Shown here: positions 15,461-24,377 of the stretch, piece after piece | How the letters are laid out: every line of letters begins with the position of its first letter | How positions within the stretch are numbered: the first letter of the stretch is position 1 | NCBI RefSeq assembly: GCF_003008555.2 | Contig: NZ_CP043620.1 | Coordinates: 1-64,000, forward strand | Direction of reading: 5' to 3' | Length of the DNA stretch: 64,000 bases | Source of the DNA: Pukyongiella litopenaei | GTDB taxonomy: Bacteria; Pseudomonadota; Alphaproteobacteria; Rhodobacterales; Rhodobacteraceae | Program-made: the position numbers and the translations under genes | The notes under the pieces: generated by a model | Databases searched by the model: none | What the model was told of the DNA's origin: nothing | The model's input: only the letters and a program-made list of their open reading frames with translations

Positions 15461-18097
15461 ATGACCCACCTTGCCCCCGTTGCGCAGGCGTCCTTGCCTG
15501 CGCCCATTGTCCCGTTGGCAGCAAATCCCGCCCCTGCGATCGTTGCTGTTGCCGAAGCGCTGCAGCCCGATCTGGCGCAAGGGCTTCAGATCGACGCGCT
15601 GCGCCTGCGCCGCGAGATGGAACATGCCTTTGGCGGTTCCGATGCGACCGGTGCTTGGGACTGGAAGCTCGCCTATGAGGCCGGCGAGGTGGCGCTGGTT
15701 CTGTTCTTGCGGAAATTCGGCCGCGCCCTTCTCGCCCGGGCGGGCTCGCCTGCGGCGCTCTTGCCGATCCTCGCCAAGGTGGCAGGCCTCTTGCCCACGC
15801 ACACCCGGCGGTCGGAAGAGATGGAGCGCTTTCAGCAATTCTCGACGCCGCTGCCCATGGGGCTCGCGGCTGTGGCGGCAGCACAGATCACGGCCCGTGA
15901 TCTTGTCCTAGAGCCGTCTGCCGGGACCGGGCTTCTGGCGATCCTCGCCGAGATCGCCGGCGGCACTCTGGCTCTGAACGAGTTGGCGGACACTCGCGCC
16001 GATCTTCTGCGCCTGCTGTTCCCGGCCCGACCGGTCAACCGGTTCGATGCCGCGCAGATCGATGATCATCTCGACGCCTGCTCAAGCCCGAGCGTCATCC
16101 TGATGAACCCGCCCTTCTCGGCCCAAGCCAATGTCGATGGTCGGTCGACCGAGGCGACGGCCCGGCATCTGCGCTCGGCCCTCGCGCGTCTGGCCCCCGG
16201 CGGACGGCTCGTCGCCATCACCGGAGCCGGTTTCGCGCCGGATGCGTCGGCCTGGGCCGAGACATTCGGCCGTCTGACCGAGACGGCCCATTTCGTCTTC
16301 ACCGGCGCGGTGTCGGGAGCAGCTTTCGCCAAGCACGGCACCAGCTTTGAGACGCGGATTTCTGTCTTCGACAAATGCCGTGGCGGCGAGCCGGGCGGCA
16401 CCACCGCAGACCTGCGCCAACCCATGTCTAGGGACGTGGCGCATCTGATGTCCCGGGTCACTGCAGAGGTTCCCCCGCGCCTCGAACTAGAACAGGCCGC
16501 AAATGCGGGTCTGGGCCACTCTTCCCTCTTCCCGGGAAATTCTCACCTCACCACCCGCAAACCCGTCAGCCGATCCCGTGCGACGTCTGCGACTCTACCG
16601 GCGAAATCAGACACACCGATCGAGGCCGAGGAACTAAACTACGCAACTCGCGATGCCGCCGAGGACGAAGATGCCGCACGGCTGTCCGACGCGATCTACG
16701 AGACCTTCCGTCTGCAGGCGATCGACATCCCAGACGCCGCATCGCACCCGACCAAGCTTGTGCAATCGGCGGCCATGGCCTCTGTCGCACCTCCGAAACC
16801 CAGCTATCGCCCCAAGCTTCCGGCGACCATCCTGCGCGACGGCCTGCTGTCCGACGCGCAGCTTGAGACCGTCATCTACGCGGGGGAGGCGCATGGCGCG
16901 CATCTCGCCGGATCGTGGACCGTGGATGAAACCGGCGATATGGTCTCGGCCGCTCCCGAGGATGCCGCTGACGCAGTCCGTTTCCGGCGGGGCTTTTTCC
17001 TCGGCGATGGTACGGGGGCAGGCAAGGGCCGTCAGTCGGCCGGGATCTTGCTCGACAACTGGGCCCGAGGAAGACGCAAGGCGCTGTGGATATCAAAGAG
17101 CGACAAGCTGCTGGAAGATGCACAGCGCGACTGGTCGGCGCTCGGGCAGGAGCGCCTGCTGGTGACGCCGCTGTCGCGTTTCGCGCAGGGCCGTGACATC
17201 CCTCTGACCGAGGGTATCCTCTTCACCACCTATGCGACGCTGCGCTCGGAAGAACGGGGTGCCAAGAAATCCCGCGTCGACCAGATCGTCGACTGGCTCG
17301 GGGCGGATTTCGACGGGGTGATCCTCTTCGACGAAAGCCATGCCATGGCGAATGCTGCCGGCGGCAAAGGCGAGCGGGGCGATACCATGGCCTCGCAGCA
17401 GGGCAGGGCGGGCCTGCGCCTGCAGCACAAACTGCCCAATGCCCGCGTGGTCTATGTCTCGGCCACGGGCGCAACGACGGTCCACAACCTCGCCTATGCT
17501 CAGCGGCTCGGGCTCTGGGGTGGTGAAGACTTCCCCTTCGCGACGCGGGCGGAATTCGTGCAAGCCATCGAAGCTGGCGGCGTCGCCGCGATGGAGGTCC
17601 TCGCCCGCGACCTGCGGTCCCTCGGCCTCTACACGGCGCGCTCGCTGTCCTATGACGGTGTCGAATACGAGATGCTGGAGCATGCGCTCAGCCCCGAGCA
17701 GCGCGGCATTTATGATGCCTATGCCGGGGCCTTCGCCATCATCCACAACAACCTGACCGCGGCGCTGGAGGCGGCGAACATTTCCGGCGCGGCCGACGGG
17801 CCGAGCGGGTCGGGCACACTGAACCGTCAGGCGAAATCCGCCGCGCGGTCCGCCTTCGAGTCCGCCAAGCAGCGATTCTTCGGCCATTTGCTCACCTCGA
17901 TGAAGACCCCCACGCTAATCGCATCCATCGATGCAGATCTGGCTGCGGGTCACGCGGCAGTCATCCAGATCGTCTCGACGGGTGAGGCGCTGATGGAACG
18001 CCGCCTGTCGGAGATCCCAACCGACGAATGGAATGATATCCGTTGTGACATCACACCCAGGGAAAACATCTTATCCCGAGCTCGGGATAAGACATAA
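15461..18097 (+). CDS. strawberry-notch-family helicase/methylase, 5' half (interrupted)
   Basis: The native protein runs to about residue 869 (…TPREN), where a mobile element enters; the last ten codons and the TAA come from the insert. An N-terminal methyltransferase-like domain shows EPSAGTG (151-157) and NPPF (216-219). The SNO ATPase domain has GDGTGAGKGRQ (about 515) and DESH (about 625). This family of very large plasmid/phage proteins is associated with establishment and anti-restriction. The helicase C domain lies on the other side of the insert at 24379, so this half alone is unlikely to be active. Confidence 0.88.
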   Translation: MTHLAPVAQASLPAPIVPLAANPAPAIVAVAEALQPDLAQGLQIDALRLRREMEHAFGGSDATGAWDWKLAYEAGEVALVLFLRKFGRALLARAGSPAALLPILAKVAGLLPTHTRRSEEMERFQQFSTPLPMGLAAVAAAQITARDLVLEPSAGTGLLAILAEIAGGTLALNELADTRADLLRLLFPARPVNRFDAAQIDDHLDACSSPSVILMNPPFSAQANVDGRSTEATARHLRSALARLAPGGRLVAITGAGFAPDASAWAETFGRLTETAHFVFTGAVSGAAFAKHGTSFETRISVFDKCRGGEPGGTTADLRQPMSRDVAHLMSRVTAEVPPRLELEQAANAGLGHSSLFPGNSHLTTRKPVSRSRATSATLPAKSDTPIEAEELNYATRDAAEDEDAARLSDAIYETFRLQAIDIPDAASHPTKLVQSAAMASVAPPKPSYRPKLPATILRDGLLSDAQLETVIYAGEAHGAHLAGSWTVDETGDMVSAAPEDAADAVRFRRGFFLGDGTGAGKGRQSAGILLDNWARGRRKALWISKSDKLLEDAQRDWSALGQERLLVTPLSRFAQGRDIPLTEGILFTTYATLRSEERGAKKSRVDQIVDWLGADFDGVILFDESHAMANAAGGKGERGDTMASQQGRAGLRLQHKLPNARVVYVSATGATTVHNLAYAQRLGLWGGEDFPFATRAEFVQAIEAGGVAAMEVLARDLRSLGLYTARSLSYDGVEYEMLEHALSPEQRGIYDAYAGAFAIIHNNLTAALEAANISGAADGPSGSGTLNRQAKSAARSAFESAKQRFFGHLLTSMKTPTLIASIDADLAAGHAAVIQIVSTGEALMERRLSEIPTDEWNDIRCDITPRENILSRARDKT
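18069..18092. repeat. 24-bp perfect palindrome at the left end of the element
   Basis: Centred on CCCGAGCTCGGG, it lies between the interrupted gene and the left inverted repeat. There is no copy at the right end. It is not SNO coding sequence, so it entered with the element or marks its junction. Confidence 0.8.
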
Positions 18098-18270
18098 TAT
18101 GCCGCGTCAGCGTTATGCTGAGTTCTGGGTTTCAAGCTGTTGTTCTGGCGTTTCATTTTCGGGTTCCCGCTTTGGATAATAATGATGCCTCTGCTCTCAA
18201 CTGCAGAAGGACATCCCCATGAACTCCCCCTCGAACTCTCCGGTCGGCGGCCGCGCCGAAGCCGAGGACC
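18095..18270. repeat. left terminal inverted repeat (176 bp)
   Basis: Base-for-base reverse complement of 24202-24377 on reading both ends. It includes the ribosome site (AGAAGGA), ATG and first 17 codons of the first recombinase gene. Confidence 0.95.
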
Positions 18271-19745
18271 ACACCCTCGTCCGCGCCTATTTCGCGGACA
18301 ATCCCCGGCTTTCGGCAGGCGCGCTGAGCGCCGCCCGGCATTTTCTGAAGTGGGCCCGCGCCCGAGAGATTTCCATCAGGGACCTCGACGCATCAGTTCT
18401 GGATCGGTTCCTGCGTCATCGCTGCCGCTGCGGCCGCTACAGCCCTGCGCAACTGCGCAAACCTGTCTATGCCACAGATACCCGCAGATTCCTGAGCTAT
18501 CTCGAAGGCACCGGAGCGGTCACGATTGCCGATGATGTCGCGCGGCTCGGGCAATATCTGGAGGCTTATGCCGGAAAGCTCAGCGCCGCCGGATACAGCA
18601 AGGTAACGTATTCGATGCGGCTGAGTCAGGCGCGCCATTTCGCGGAATGGGCGCTGCAGATGCGTGTTTCGGTCCACAATATCGACGATGCCCTCATGGA
18701 TCAATTCGCGCATCATGATTGCCGTTGCGGGATCAGGACCAAGCGCGGCAAACGGGTCGCGGGTTCCGGTCCAAGAGATCGCCGTCGTGGCGCTCGTGCT
18801 TTCATCCAGTTTTTGCGGGATGAGGGCCTGATCCCGGCTGAAGTGCTCGAATGCTTCGTCCCCTGTGACCCGCGCCTGACCGCGTTTTCAGAATGGCTGC
18901 GACGCGAACGCGGGGTGACGTCCGAGACGGTTCGGCGTTACTTGAACGAAGCCGGCCGTTGGCTGGATCGACTTGGCAAAACCCCGAAGGATTACAACGC
19001 GGCGTCCATCCGGTCGATCGTCTTGGATCAGGGCGAAGAGCGCTCGCGATCATCTGTGCGCATGACGGTTACCGTGCTGCGCAGCTTCCTGCGCTTTACG
19101 ATCACCAAAGGCCAATGCGCCCCATCTCTCGTCCATGCGGTGCCACCCGCAGTTCGGCGCAGGCTTTCGACGGTCCCGCGTACGATCCCCATGGTGAAGA
19201 TTGAAGAGATCATTGCCTCCTGTCGCACCGATACATCGGTCGAGATACGGGACCGCGCCATTCTCCTCCTCCTCGCCCGGCTGGCCCTGCGCGCGGGGGA
19301 TATCTGGCAGTTGCGTCTGTCCGATATCGACTGGCGCGCGAGCCGGTTGCGATTGCACGGCAAGGGCAGACGCGGCGTGATGATGCCCCTGCCGCAGGAT
19401 GCAGGCGATGCGCTGCTGGCCTATATCGAGGATGCGCGTCCGGTGGTCGCCACGGACAGGGTGTTTCTGCGAACCCAGGCCCCTTTTACCCCGCTGCGAT
19501 CCGCCGCCGAGATCGCCGGGATCGTTTCCCGTGTCCTGAGCCGGGGCGGCTTTACCGGTTTGCCGACCGGTTCGCATGTCTTTCGCCATTCGCTGGCATC
19601 CGCATGGTTGCGCGGCGGCGCGGATCTTGACCAGATCGGTGTCGCGCTGCGCCACAGTTCGCGCGATACCACCGCGATCTATGCCAAGGTCGATGTCGGG
19701 ATGCTGACGGACGTGGCGCAACCATGGCCGGGGTGCGCGTCATGA
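18219..19745 (+). CDS. tyrosine recombinase, first of trio (RitA position)
   Basis: 508 residues from ATG 18219, whose ribosome site and first 17 codons lie in the terminal repeat. N-terminal core-binding (SAM-like) segments carry Cys/Arg-rich RHRCRCGRY and HHDCRCG repeats. The catalytic part shows the first Arg region (LALRAGDIWQLRLSDIDW), HVFRHSLASAWL (HxxR), then HSSRDTTAIYAKVD with the nucleophilic Tyr. It overlaps the second gene by ATGA, typical of RIT elements in which three recombinases are translated together. Confidence 0.9.
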   Translation: MNSPSNSPVGGRAEAEDHTLVRAYFADNPRLSAGALSAARHFLKWARAREISIRDLDASVLDRFLRHRCRCGRYSPAQLRKPVYATDTRRFLSYLEGTGAVTIADDVARLGQYLEAYAGKLSAAGYSKVTYSMRLSQARHFAEWALQMRVSVHNIDDALMDQFAHHDCRCGIRTKRGKRVAGSGPRDRRRGARAFIQFLRDEGLIPAEVLECFVPCDPRLTAFSEWLRRERGVTSETVRRYLNEAGRWLDRLGKTPKDYNAASIRSIVLDQGEERSRSSVRMTVTVLRSFLRFTITKGQCAPSLVHAVPPAVRRRLSTVPRTIPMVKIEEIIASCRTDTSVEIRDRAILLLLARLALRAGDIWQLRLSDIDWRASRLRLHGKGRRGVMMPLPQDAGDALLAYIEDARPVVATDRVFLRTQAPFTPLRSAAEIAGIVSRVLSRGGFTGLPTGSHVFRHSLASAWLRGGADLDQIGVALRHSSRDTTAIYAKVDVGMLTDVAQPWPGCAS

Positions 19746-20653
19746 TACATCACCACGTTGATCGCTTCGTCCAATTCAATCGCGCTCTTGGTATGAAGTT
19801 CGCCGCGCAGGAGAGATCCTTGCGCGCCTTCGCGGATTTTGCTGCGGAACGATCCATCACGCATCTGACGGCAGCGTTGATCCTGGAATGGGCCGGCGGC
19901 GCCGCGACGCCTTATGCCGCGCAGGAGCGGTTTGACCGAGCCCGTGCGCTGGCGGTGTTCCTGCATGCTGAAGATATGCGGCACGAGATTCCGGCGATGG
20001 GCTTGCTTGGCCGTTCACGACGACGGCGACCTGCACCGCATATTCTGACGCAGGACCAGATCAGACGTATCATGCAGGAAGCGCTTCTGGTACCCGGCCT
20101 GACGCCGATCAGCCCGCTGACCTACCACAACCTGTTTGGGCTGCTCGCGTCGACGGGTTTGCGGATTTCGGAGGCATTGTCCCTGCAGCGCGGCGATCTG
20201 ACGGAAGACGGCCTCATGATCCGCAAGGGCAAGTTCGGCAAAACCCGTCTCGTTCCCATTCATGCCTCGACCCGCGCCGCGCTGGATCGGTATCTTGAAG
20301 CCCGCAACAGCCTACGCAAAGTAGGCGATGCGCTTTTCGTTCTGGGCCATGGCCGCCCCCCGACGGCGACGAGGGTCCACGTGGTTTTCGTGCGGATCGT
20401 GCGCAAGCTCGGCTATCGCAACCCAACGGGTCCCGGTCCCCGGGTGCACGATCTGCGCCATACCTTCGCCGTGCGATCGCTGGAGGCCTGCGGGAACAAC
20501 CCGCAGGCGGTGTTGCGGCACATGAAGGCCTTGAGCACCTATCTCGGCCATGTGGATATTGCCAACACCTACTGGTACCTTGAGGCCACGCCGGTTCTGT
20601 TGCAGATGATTGCGTCGACCGCCGAGGAGACCTGGATCGGAGGTGCGACATGA
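19742..20653 (+). CDS. tyrosine recombinase, second of trio (RitB position)
   Basis: 303 residues from ATG 19742, overlapping the previous stop (ATGA). The catalytic domain shows LASTGLRISEALSLQ, VHDLRHTFAVRSL and STYLGHVDIANTYWYL with the active Tyr. It begins HHHVDRFVQFNRALGMKF, typical for this subgroup. The three proteins probably act as a mixed complex in strand exchange. Confidence 0.9.
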   Translation: MIHHHVDRFVQFNRALGMKFAAQERSLRAFADFAAERSITHLTAALILEWAGGAATPYAAQERFDRARALAVFLHAEDMRHEIPAMGLLGRSRRRRPAPHILTQDQIRRIMQEALLVPGLTPISPLTYHNLFGLLASTGLRISEALSLQRGDLTEDGLMIRKGKFGKTRLVPIHASTRAALDRYLEARNSLRKVGDALFVLGHGRPPTATRVHVVFVRIVRKLGYRNPTGPGPRVHDLRHTFAVRSLEACGNNPQAVLRHMKALSTYLGHVDIANTYWYLEATPVLLQMIASTAEETWIGGAT

Positions 20654-21654
20654 CCCCGCTTGCTCCCGACCTTTCCGCCTTTCTGCAAACCCATCTTCCC
20701 GATGAATGCGGGGCAAGCCGGCATACCATCGCGGCCTATGCCCGTGCTTTCGCCCTCTTGCTGCGGTTTGTCGCCGGGCGGCTCAAGCGAACTCCATCGG
20801 AACTTTTCATCGAAGATATTGATGTGCAGATGGTCAGGGCGTTCCTCGAACATATCGAAGAGGGACGCACCAATTCCATCCGGTCCCGCAACGCGCGACT
20901 GGCAGCGATCAAATCGTTTTTTCGTTTCATTGAGCATCGCCATCCGGCCTGCCTTGAGCAGGCAATGATGATCCGCGCCATGCCGACCAAGCGGACAGAC
21001 GCCAAGCTGATCGATTATCTGACCAAGGAAGAAGTCCGCGCCCTGCTTGCCGCGCCGAACCGCCACACGCGGGGCGGATTGCGGGATCGGGCCATGTTGC
21101 ATCTGGCCTATGCGGCGGGGTTGAGGGCGTCCGAACTGCTCGCGGTGCGGATGGACGATTTTCCCGATGGGTCGTTTTCCAGCCTGCGGATCCTGGGCAA
21201 GGGACGGCGGGAGCGTGTGCTGCCGCTCTGGAAGGAGACCCAGGGCGCCATCCGGGCGTGGCTGGCCGTCCGGCCCGGCAATGTAGGCCCGGAGCTGTTT
21301 CTGAACCGAGATGGGCGGCAAATGACGCGGGATGGATTTGCATATCGGCTCAGGCAGCATGTGACGGTGGCCGAACGTTCGGCGCCGTCGATTGCCGCAA
21401 AGCACGTCACCCCACATGTGCTGCGGCACAGCTGCGCCATGCACACGCTTCAGGCCACCGGCGATATCCGCAAGGTCGCGCTCTGGCTTGGCCATGCCAG
21501 CATCCAGACGACCGAGATGTATCTGCGCGCGGATCCAACCGAGAAGCTTGCGCTTCTCGAGGCGCATCACGCACCGCTGATCAAGCCCGGCAAGTTCCGT
21601 GAGCCTTCGGACAAGCTGATGCAAATATTGGCCGTCGCCGCGCAGCGTTCCTGA
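20650..21654 (+). CDS. tyrosine recombinase, third of trio (RitC position)
   Basis: 334 residues, overlapping the second gene by ATGA. Active-site regions: YAAGLRASELLAV, HVLRHSCAMHTL, and LGHASIQTTEMYL with the Tyr. It ends 39 bp before the convergent cargo gene, so the two operons meet tail to tail. Confidence 0.9.
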   Translation: MTPLAPDLSAFLQTHLPDECGASRHTIAAYARAFALLLRFVAGRLKRTPSELFIEDIDVQMVRAFLEHIEEGRTNSIRSRNARLAAIKSFFRFIEHRHPACLEQAMMIRAMPTKRTDAKLIDYLTKEEVRALLAAPNRHTRGGLRDRAMLHLAYAAGLRASELLAVRMDDFPDGSFSSLRILGKGRRERVLPLWKETQGAIRAWLAVRPGNVGPELFLNRDGRQMTRDGFAYRLRQHVTVAERSAPSIAAKHVTPHVLRHSCAMHTLQATGDIRKVALWLGHASIQTTEMYLRADPTEKLALLEAHHAPLIKPGKFREPSDKLMQILAVAAQRS

Positions 21655-21693
21655 ACGACAAGACAAAATTGGCGTCCCGCATTCTGCGGGGCG

Positions 21694-24174
21694 CTATTCC
21701 ATCACATAGCCAAGCGCCCGATAGCCCGTCCTTCGTTTGGCAGCCATTCTCGCGAGGACGGGGACCGAACTGTCGACATAGTCAACCACCAACACGTCTT
21801 TCTTGTCGTCATGCCGCCGGTGCAACCTGCCGACATATTGCGCCAACGTTCCCTTCCATGCGATCGGCATCGTCAGGAACAGGGTGTCGAGCCGCGCATC
21901 ATCGAAGCCCTCGCCGATATAGCGCCCTGTCGCGAGGATCAGCCGTTCCTCATCATCGGCAACGCTCAACGCCGTCTGCGCGGCCTTCCGGTCCGTTGCC
22001 GACATGCCGCCCCGGAGCACGGCGATATTCCTGGCGAATCTGGAAAACCGCTGCTGGAGATAGTCGAGGTGATCCTTTCGCTCGGTCAGGACAATCGGCG
22101 AGCGCTTGGCCTCAAGCGATTTCAGAACGTCGTCGAAGATCAGGTCGTTTCGGGTCTCATCCGCCGCCAGTGCTGCATAAATTGCGGGCATGGACGGGCG
22201 CTCGGCCATGGCGAGCGCCTCCGGCAACCGGAATCTCGTGTGACGTTCCCGCGCCCGATGGCGAAGGCCGCTTTCGGCGGCCTGCGATTTTGCGCTCACC
22301 TGATGGCGCACCGGGCCGCATTGCATGAAGATGATCGGGTGATGCCCGTCCTTTCGGGCAACGGTTGCCGACAATCCGGTGACATAGCGCGCTTTCGATC
22401 TGCGGGCGACGAGTTCGAAGCTTGCAGCGGACAAGTGATGGCATTCATCAACGACAAGATGGCCGTAATCGGCAACGATGTCGTCAACTTCACCCTTGCG
22501 AACCAGACTCTGGATAAGCGCCACGTCGATCACACCGGTGGGTTTGCGCTTTCCGGCCCCGATGGCGCCGATCAGCTTGGGATCGATCTGCAAAAATGAG
22601 CCAAGCCGTTCGACCCATTGATTCAGTAATTCCCGGCGGTGCACCAGAACCAGCGTGTTGCGGGCGCGATGTGCGATCAGCGCGGAGGCCACGACCGTCT
22701 TGCCGAAGGCGGTGGTGGCGGCCAGCACGCCGGTATCGTGTTCGACCAATGCGTCAAATGCCTGCGACTGTTGCCGGCGCAGCTCGCCTCGGAAGCGCAC
22801 AATCTCCGGCAAAGGGGCTCCGTCCTCACGCAAATCGTCCACTTCGACAGTTGCTCCGTGATCGGAGAAAAACCCGGTCACCTCATCAAAGCAGCCACGC
22901 GGCAACGCGACGTGCCGGGGATGCAACTCGGCGCAGGACACAATGCGCGGCTTCCCGAATGTAGGCAGCCGCATCGCTTGTGCGCGGTAGAATTCGGGAT
23001 TCTGGAACGCGGCCAACCGCACCAGTTGGGCAATCATGGCCGATGGAAGGTCGGATCGGTCGATGTAAATTTGATCGGCAACCGTCACCTTGATGGTCTG
23101 CGGGATGGGCACTTCCAGTCGACGCGGCGTGCTGCGACGTGACGGAGGCATTTTCCAAGGTTCGTCCGCCTGCTCGTCCTCAACCGGCATGCGGACGCCC
23201 AGCACCCGCCCGGAAAGCTCCGCCGCTTCAACGAGGTTGGTCACCGCTGCGGCGGTCATTCGCGGCAAGGAAGACAAATAGGCCCACTGATCATCATATG
23301 GCCGCATGTCCGCGTCGACAAAGACGCTGTTGCCCACCTTGCGCGCGGTGTTCTGGAGCGGCAGCGCGATCAGGTTGCCAAACCCGCCAAGCGGCATGAT
23401 GTCCTGGTTCGGAAACAGCCGGTCATAGGATGCGAAGCCGATTTCCGGCCGCCTTTCCATCGTTTCCGTGATCAGGACGGATCCAAGCTGGCGCGCCAGA
23501 CGGGCAGAAACCGCTTCAGCAAAGAATATCCAGACATGCCCGCCGTTACCCGACCTCGACCGCTCCAACGCTGCGGGCACGCCCTTCACCCGGCAGGTTT
23601 CGAGCAGCGCATTGGCGTCCTCCGACCAGGAAGTCTTGTCAAAATCCGCCGCCAGGAACCAGCAGGTATCTCCGGGCAAGAGCGGATAGACGCCTGCAAC
23701 AAAATCCCCGCCCCGACCGTCGTCGCCACGCAGGTGCCTTGCAATAACACCTTCATCCGGCGGTATGAACTTCTGATGAGGACACTCGCCGCATTTGACC
23801 TTTGGCTTGCCACAGATGCCCTTCACCCATTCGTTGCCGCAAGCCGGCGAATATCCTGAGCGACCGGTCCTCCTGTTTTCCCATCGCACCGGAAACACGT
23901 CAGGCCGACCGGCGAACAGGCGACGGAACAGCTCGACCTTTTGGTGCGACGGAGAAGCATTCGTAACCGGGGCGTTCTCGAATGAGGATTGTCTCACTGC
24001 CGGCACGTGCTCTGCAGCGAGACGAGCCTCCAGCGCTGCAACGTCGCGCTGAAGCTGCGTTCGTTCGACATCCAGATCGGCCAGACGGGCTCGAACCCGC
24101 GCCAACTCCGCCTCAATGTCGCTTCTGTCCGCCACCTGCGATTTCCACCCAGACCTTTCCGCCCCGTCCAGCAT
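21694..24174 (-). CDS. TOTE-type archaeo-eukaryotic primase fused to SF2 helicase
   Basis: 826 residues. A short coiled coil (18-52) comes first. The AEP domain (about 75-300) has a Cys cluster (CGKPKVKCGECP), the acidic pair AADFD (176-179), SGNGGHVW (208-215) and GGFGNLIALPLQ. A superfamily 2 helicase follows (about 460-820): TTAFGKT (487-493), DECHH (576-580), SAT (602-604), QYVGRLHRR (779-787). This architecture is that of TOTE conflict systems, inferred to attack or rework invading nucleic acid. No nuclease domain is visible after the helicase. The start at ATG 24174 overlaps a leader ORF from the right repeat. Confidence 0.85.
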   Translation of the reverse strand: MLDGAERSGWKSQVADRSDIEAELARVRARLADLDVERTQLQRDVAALEARLAAEHVPAVRQSSFENAPVTNASPSHQKVELFRRLFAGRPDVFPVRWENRRTGRSGYSPACGNEWVKGICGKPKVKCGECPHQKFIPPDEGVIARHLRGDDGRGGDFVAGVYPLLPGDTCWFLAADFDKTSWSEDANALLETCRVKGVPAALERSRSGNGGHVWIFFAEAVSARLARQLGSVLITETMERRPEIGFASYDRLFPNQDIMPLGGFGNLIALPLQNTARKVGNSVFVDADMRPYDDQWAYLSSLPRMTAAAVTNLVEAAELSGRVLGVRMPVEDEQADEPWKMPPSRRSTPRRLEVPIPQTIKVTVADQIYIDRSDLPSAMIAQLVRLAAFQNPEFYRAQAMRLPTFGKPRIVSCAELHPRHVALPRGCFDEVTGFFSDHGATVEVDDLREDGAPLPEIVRFRGELRRQQSQAFDALVEHDTGVLAATTAFGKTVVASALIAHRARNTLVLVHRRELLNQWVERLGSFLQIDPKLIGAIGAGKRKPTGVIDVALIQSLVRKGEVDDIVADYGHLVVDECHHLSAASFELVARRSKARYVTGLSATVARKDGHHPIIFMQCGPVRHQVSAKSQAAESGLRHRARERHTRFRLPEALAMAERPSMPAIYAALAADETRNDLIFDDVLKSLEAKRSPIVLTERKDHLDYLQQRFSRFARNIAVLRGGMSATDRKAAQTALSVADDEERLILATGRYIGEGFDDARLDTLFLTMPIAWKGTLAQYVGRLHRRHDDKKDVLVVDYVDSSVPVLARMAAKRRTGYRALGYVME

Positions 24175-24253
24175 AAAGCGCGAAAGCGGCAGGCGTAAGC
24201 AGGTCCTCGGCTTCGGCGCGGCCGCCGACCGGAGAGTTCGAGGGGGAGTTCAT
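24113..24253 (-). CDS. 46-codon leader ORF made from the right repeat
   Basis: The right inverted repeat brings the same ribosome site, ATG and 17 codons as the first recombinase gene, here reading toward the cargo gene. The frame continues 29 codons and stops at 24113, 61 nt inside the primase gene in another frame. It may couple translation to the cargo gene or be a by-product. Confidence 0.4.
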   Translation of the reverse strand: MNSPSNSPVGGRAEAEDLLTPAAFALYAGRGGKVWVEIAGGGQKRH

Positions 24254-24377
24254 GGGGATGTCCTTCTGCAGTTGAGAGCAGAGGCATCATTATTATCCAA
24301 AGCGGGAACCCGAAAATGAAACGCCAGAACAACAGCTTGAAACCCAGAACTCAGCATAACGCTGACGCGGCATATTA
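24202..24377. repeat. right terminal inverted repeat (176 bp)
   Basis: Perfect inverted copy of 18095-18270. Its outer part supplies an ATG (24316) that opens into the 3' half of the SNO gene. Confidence 0.95.

Noticed and set aside
23994-24332. 112-codon minus-strand frame beginning in the right repeat
   Set aside because: Out of frame with the primase gene it overlaps and derived from the repeat; the leader ORF at 24113-24253 has the ribosome site instead.
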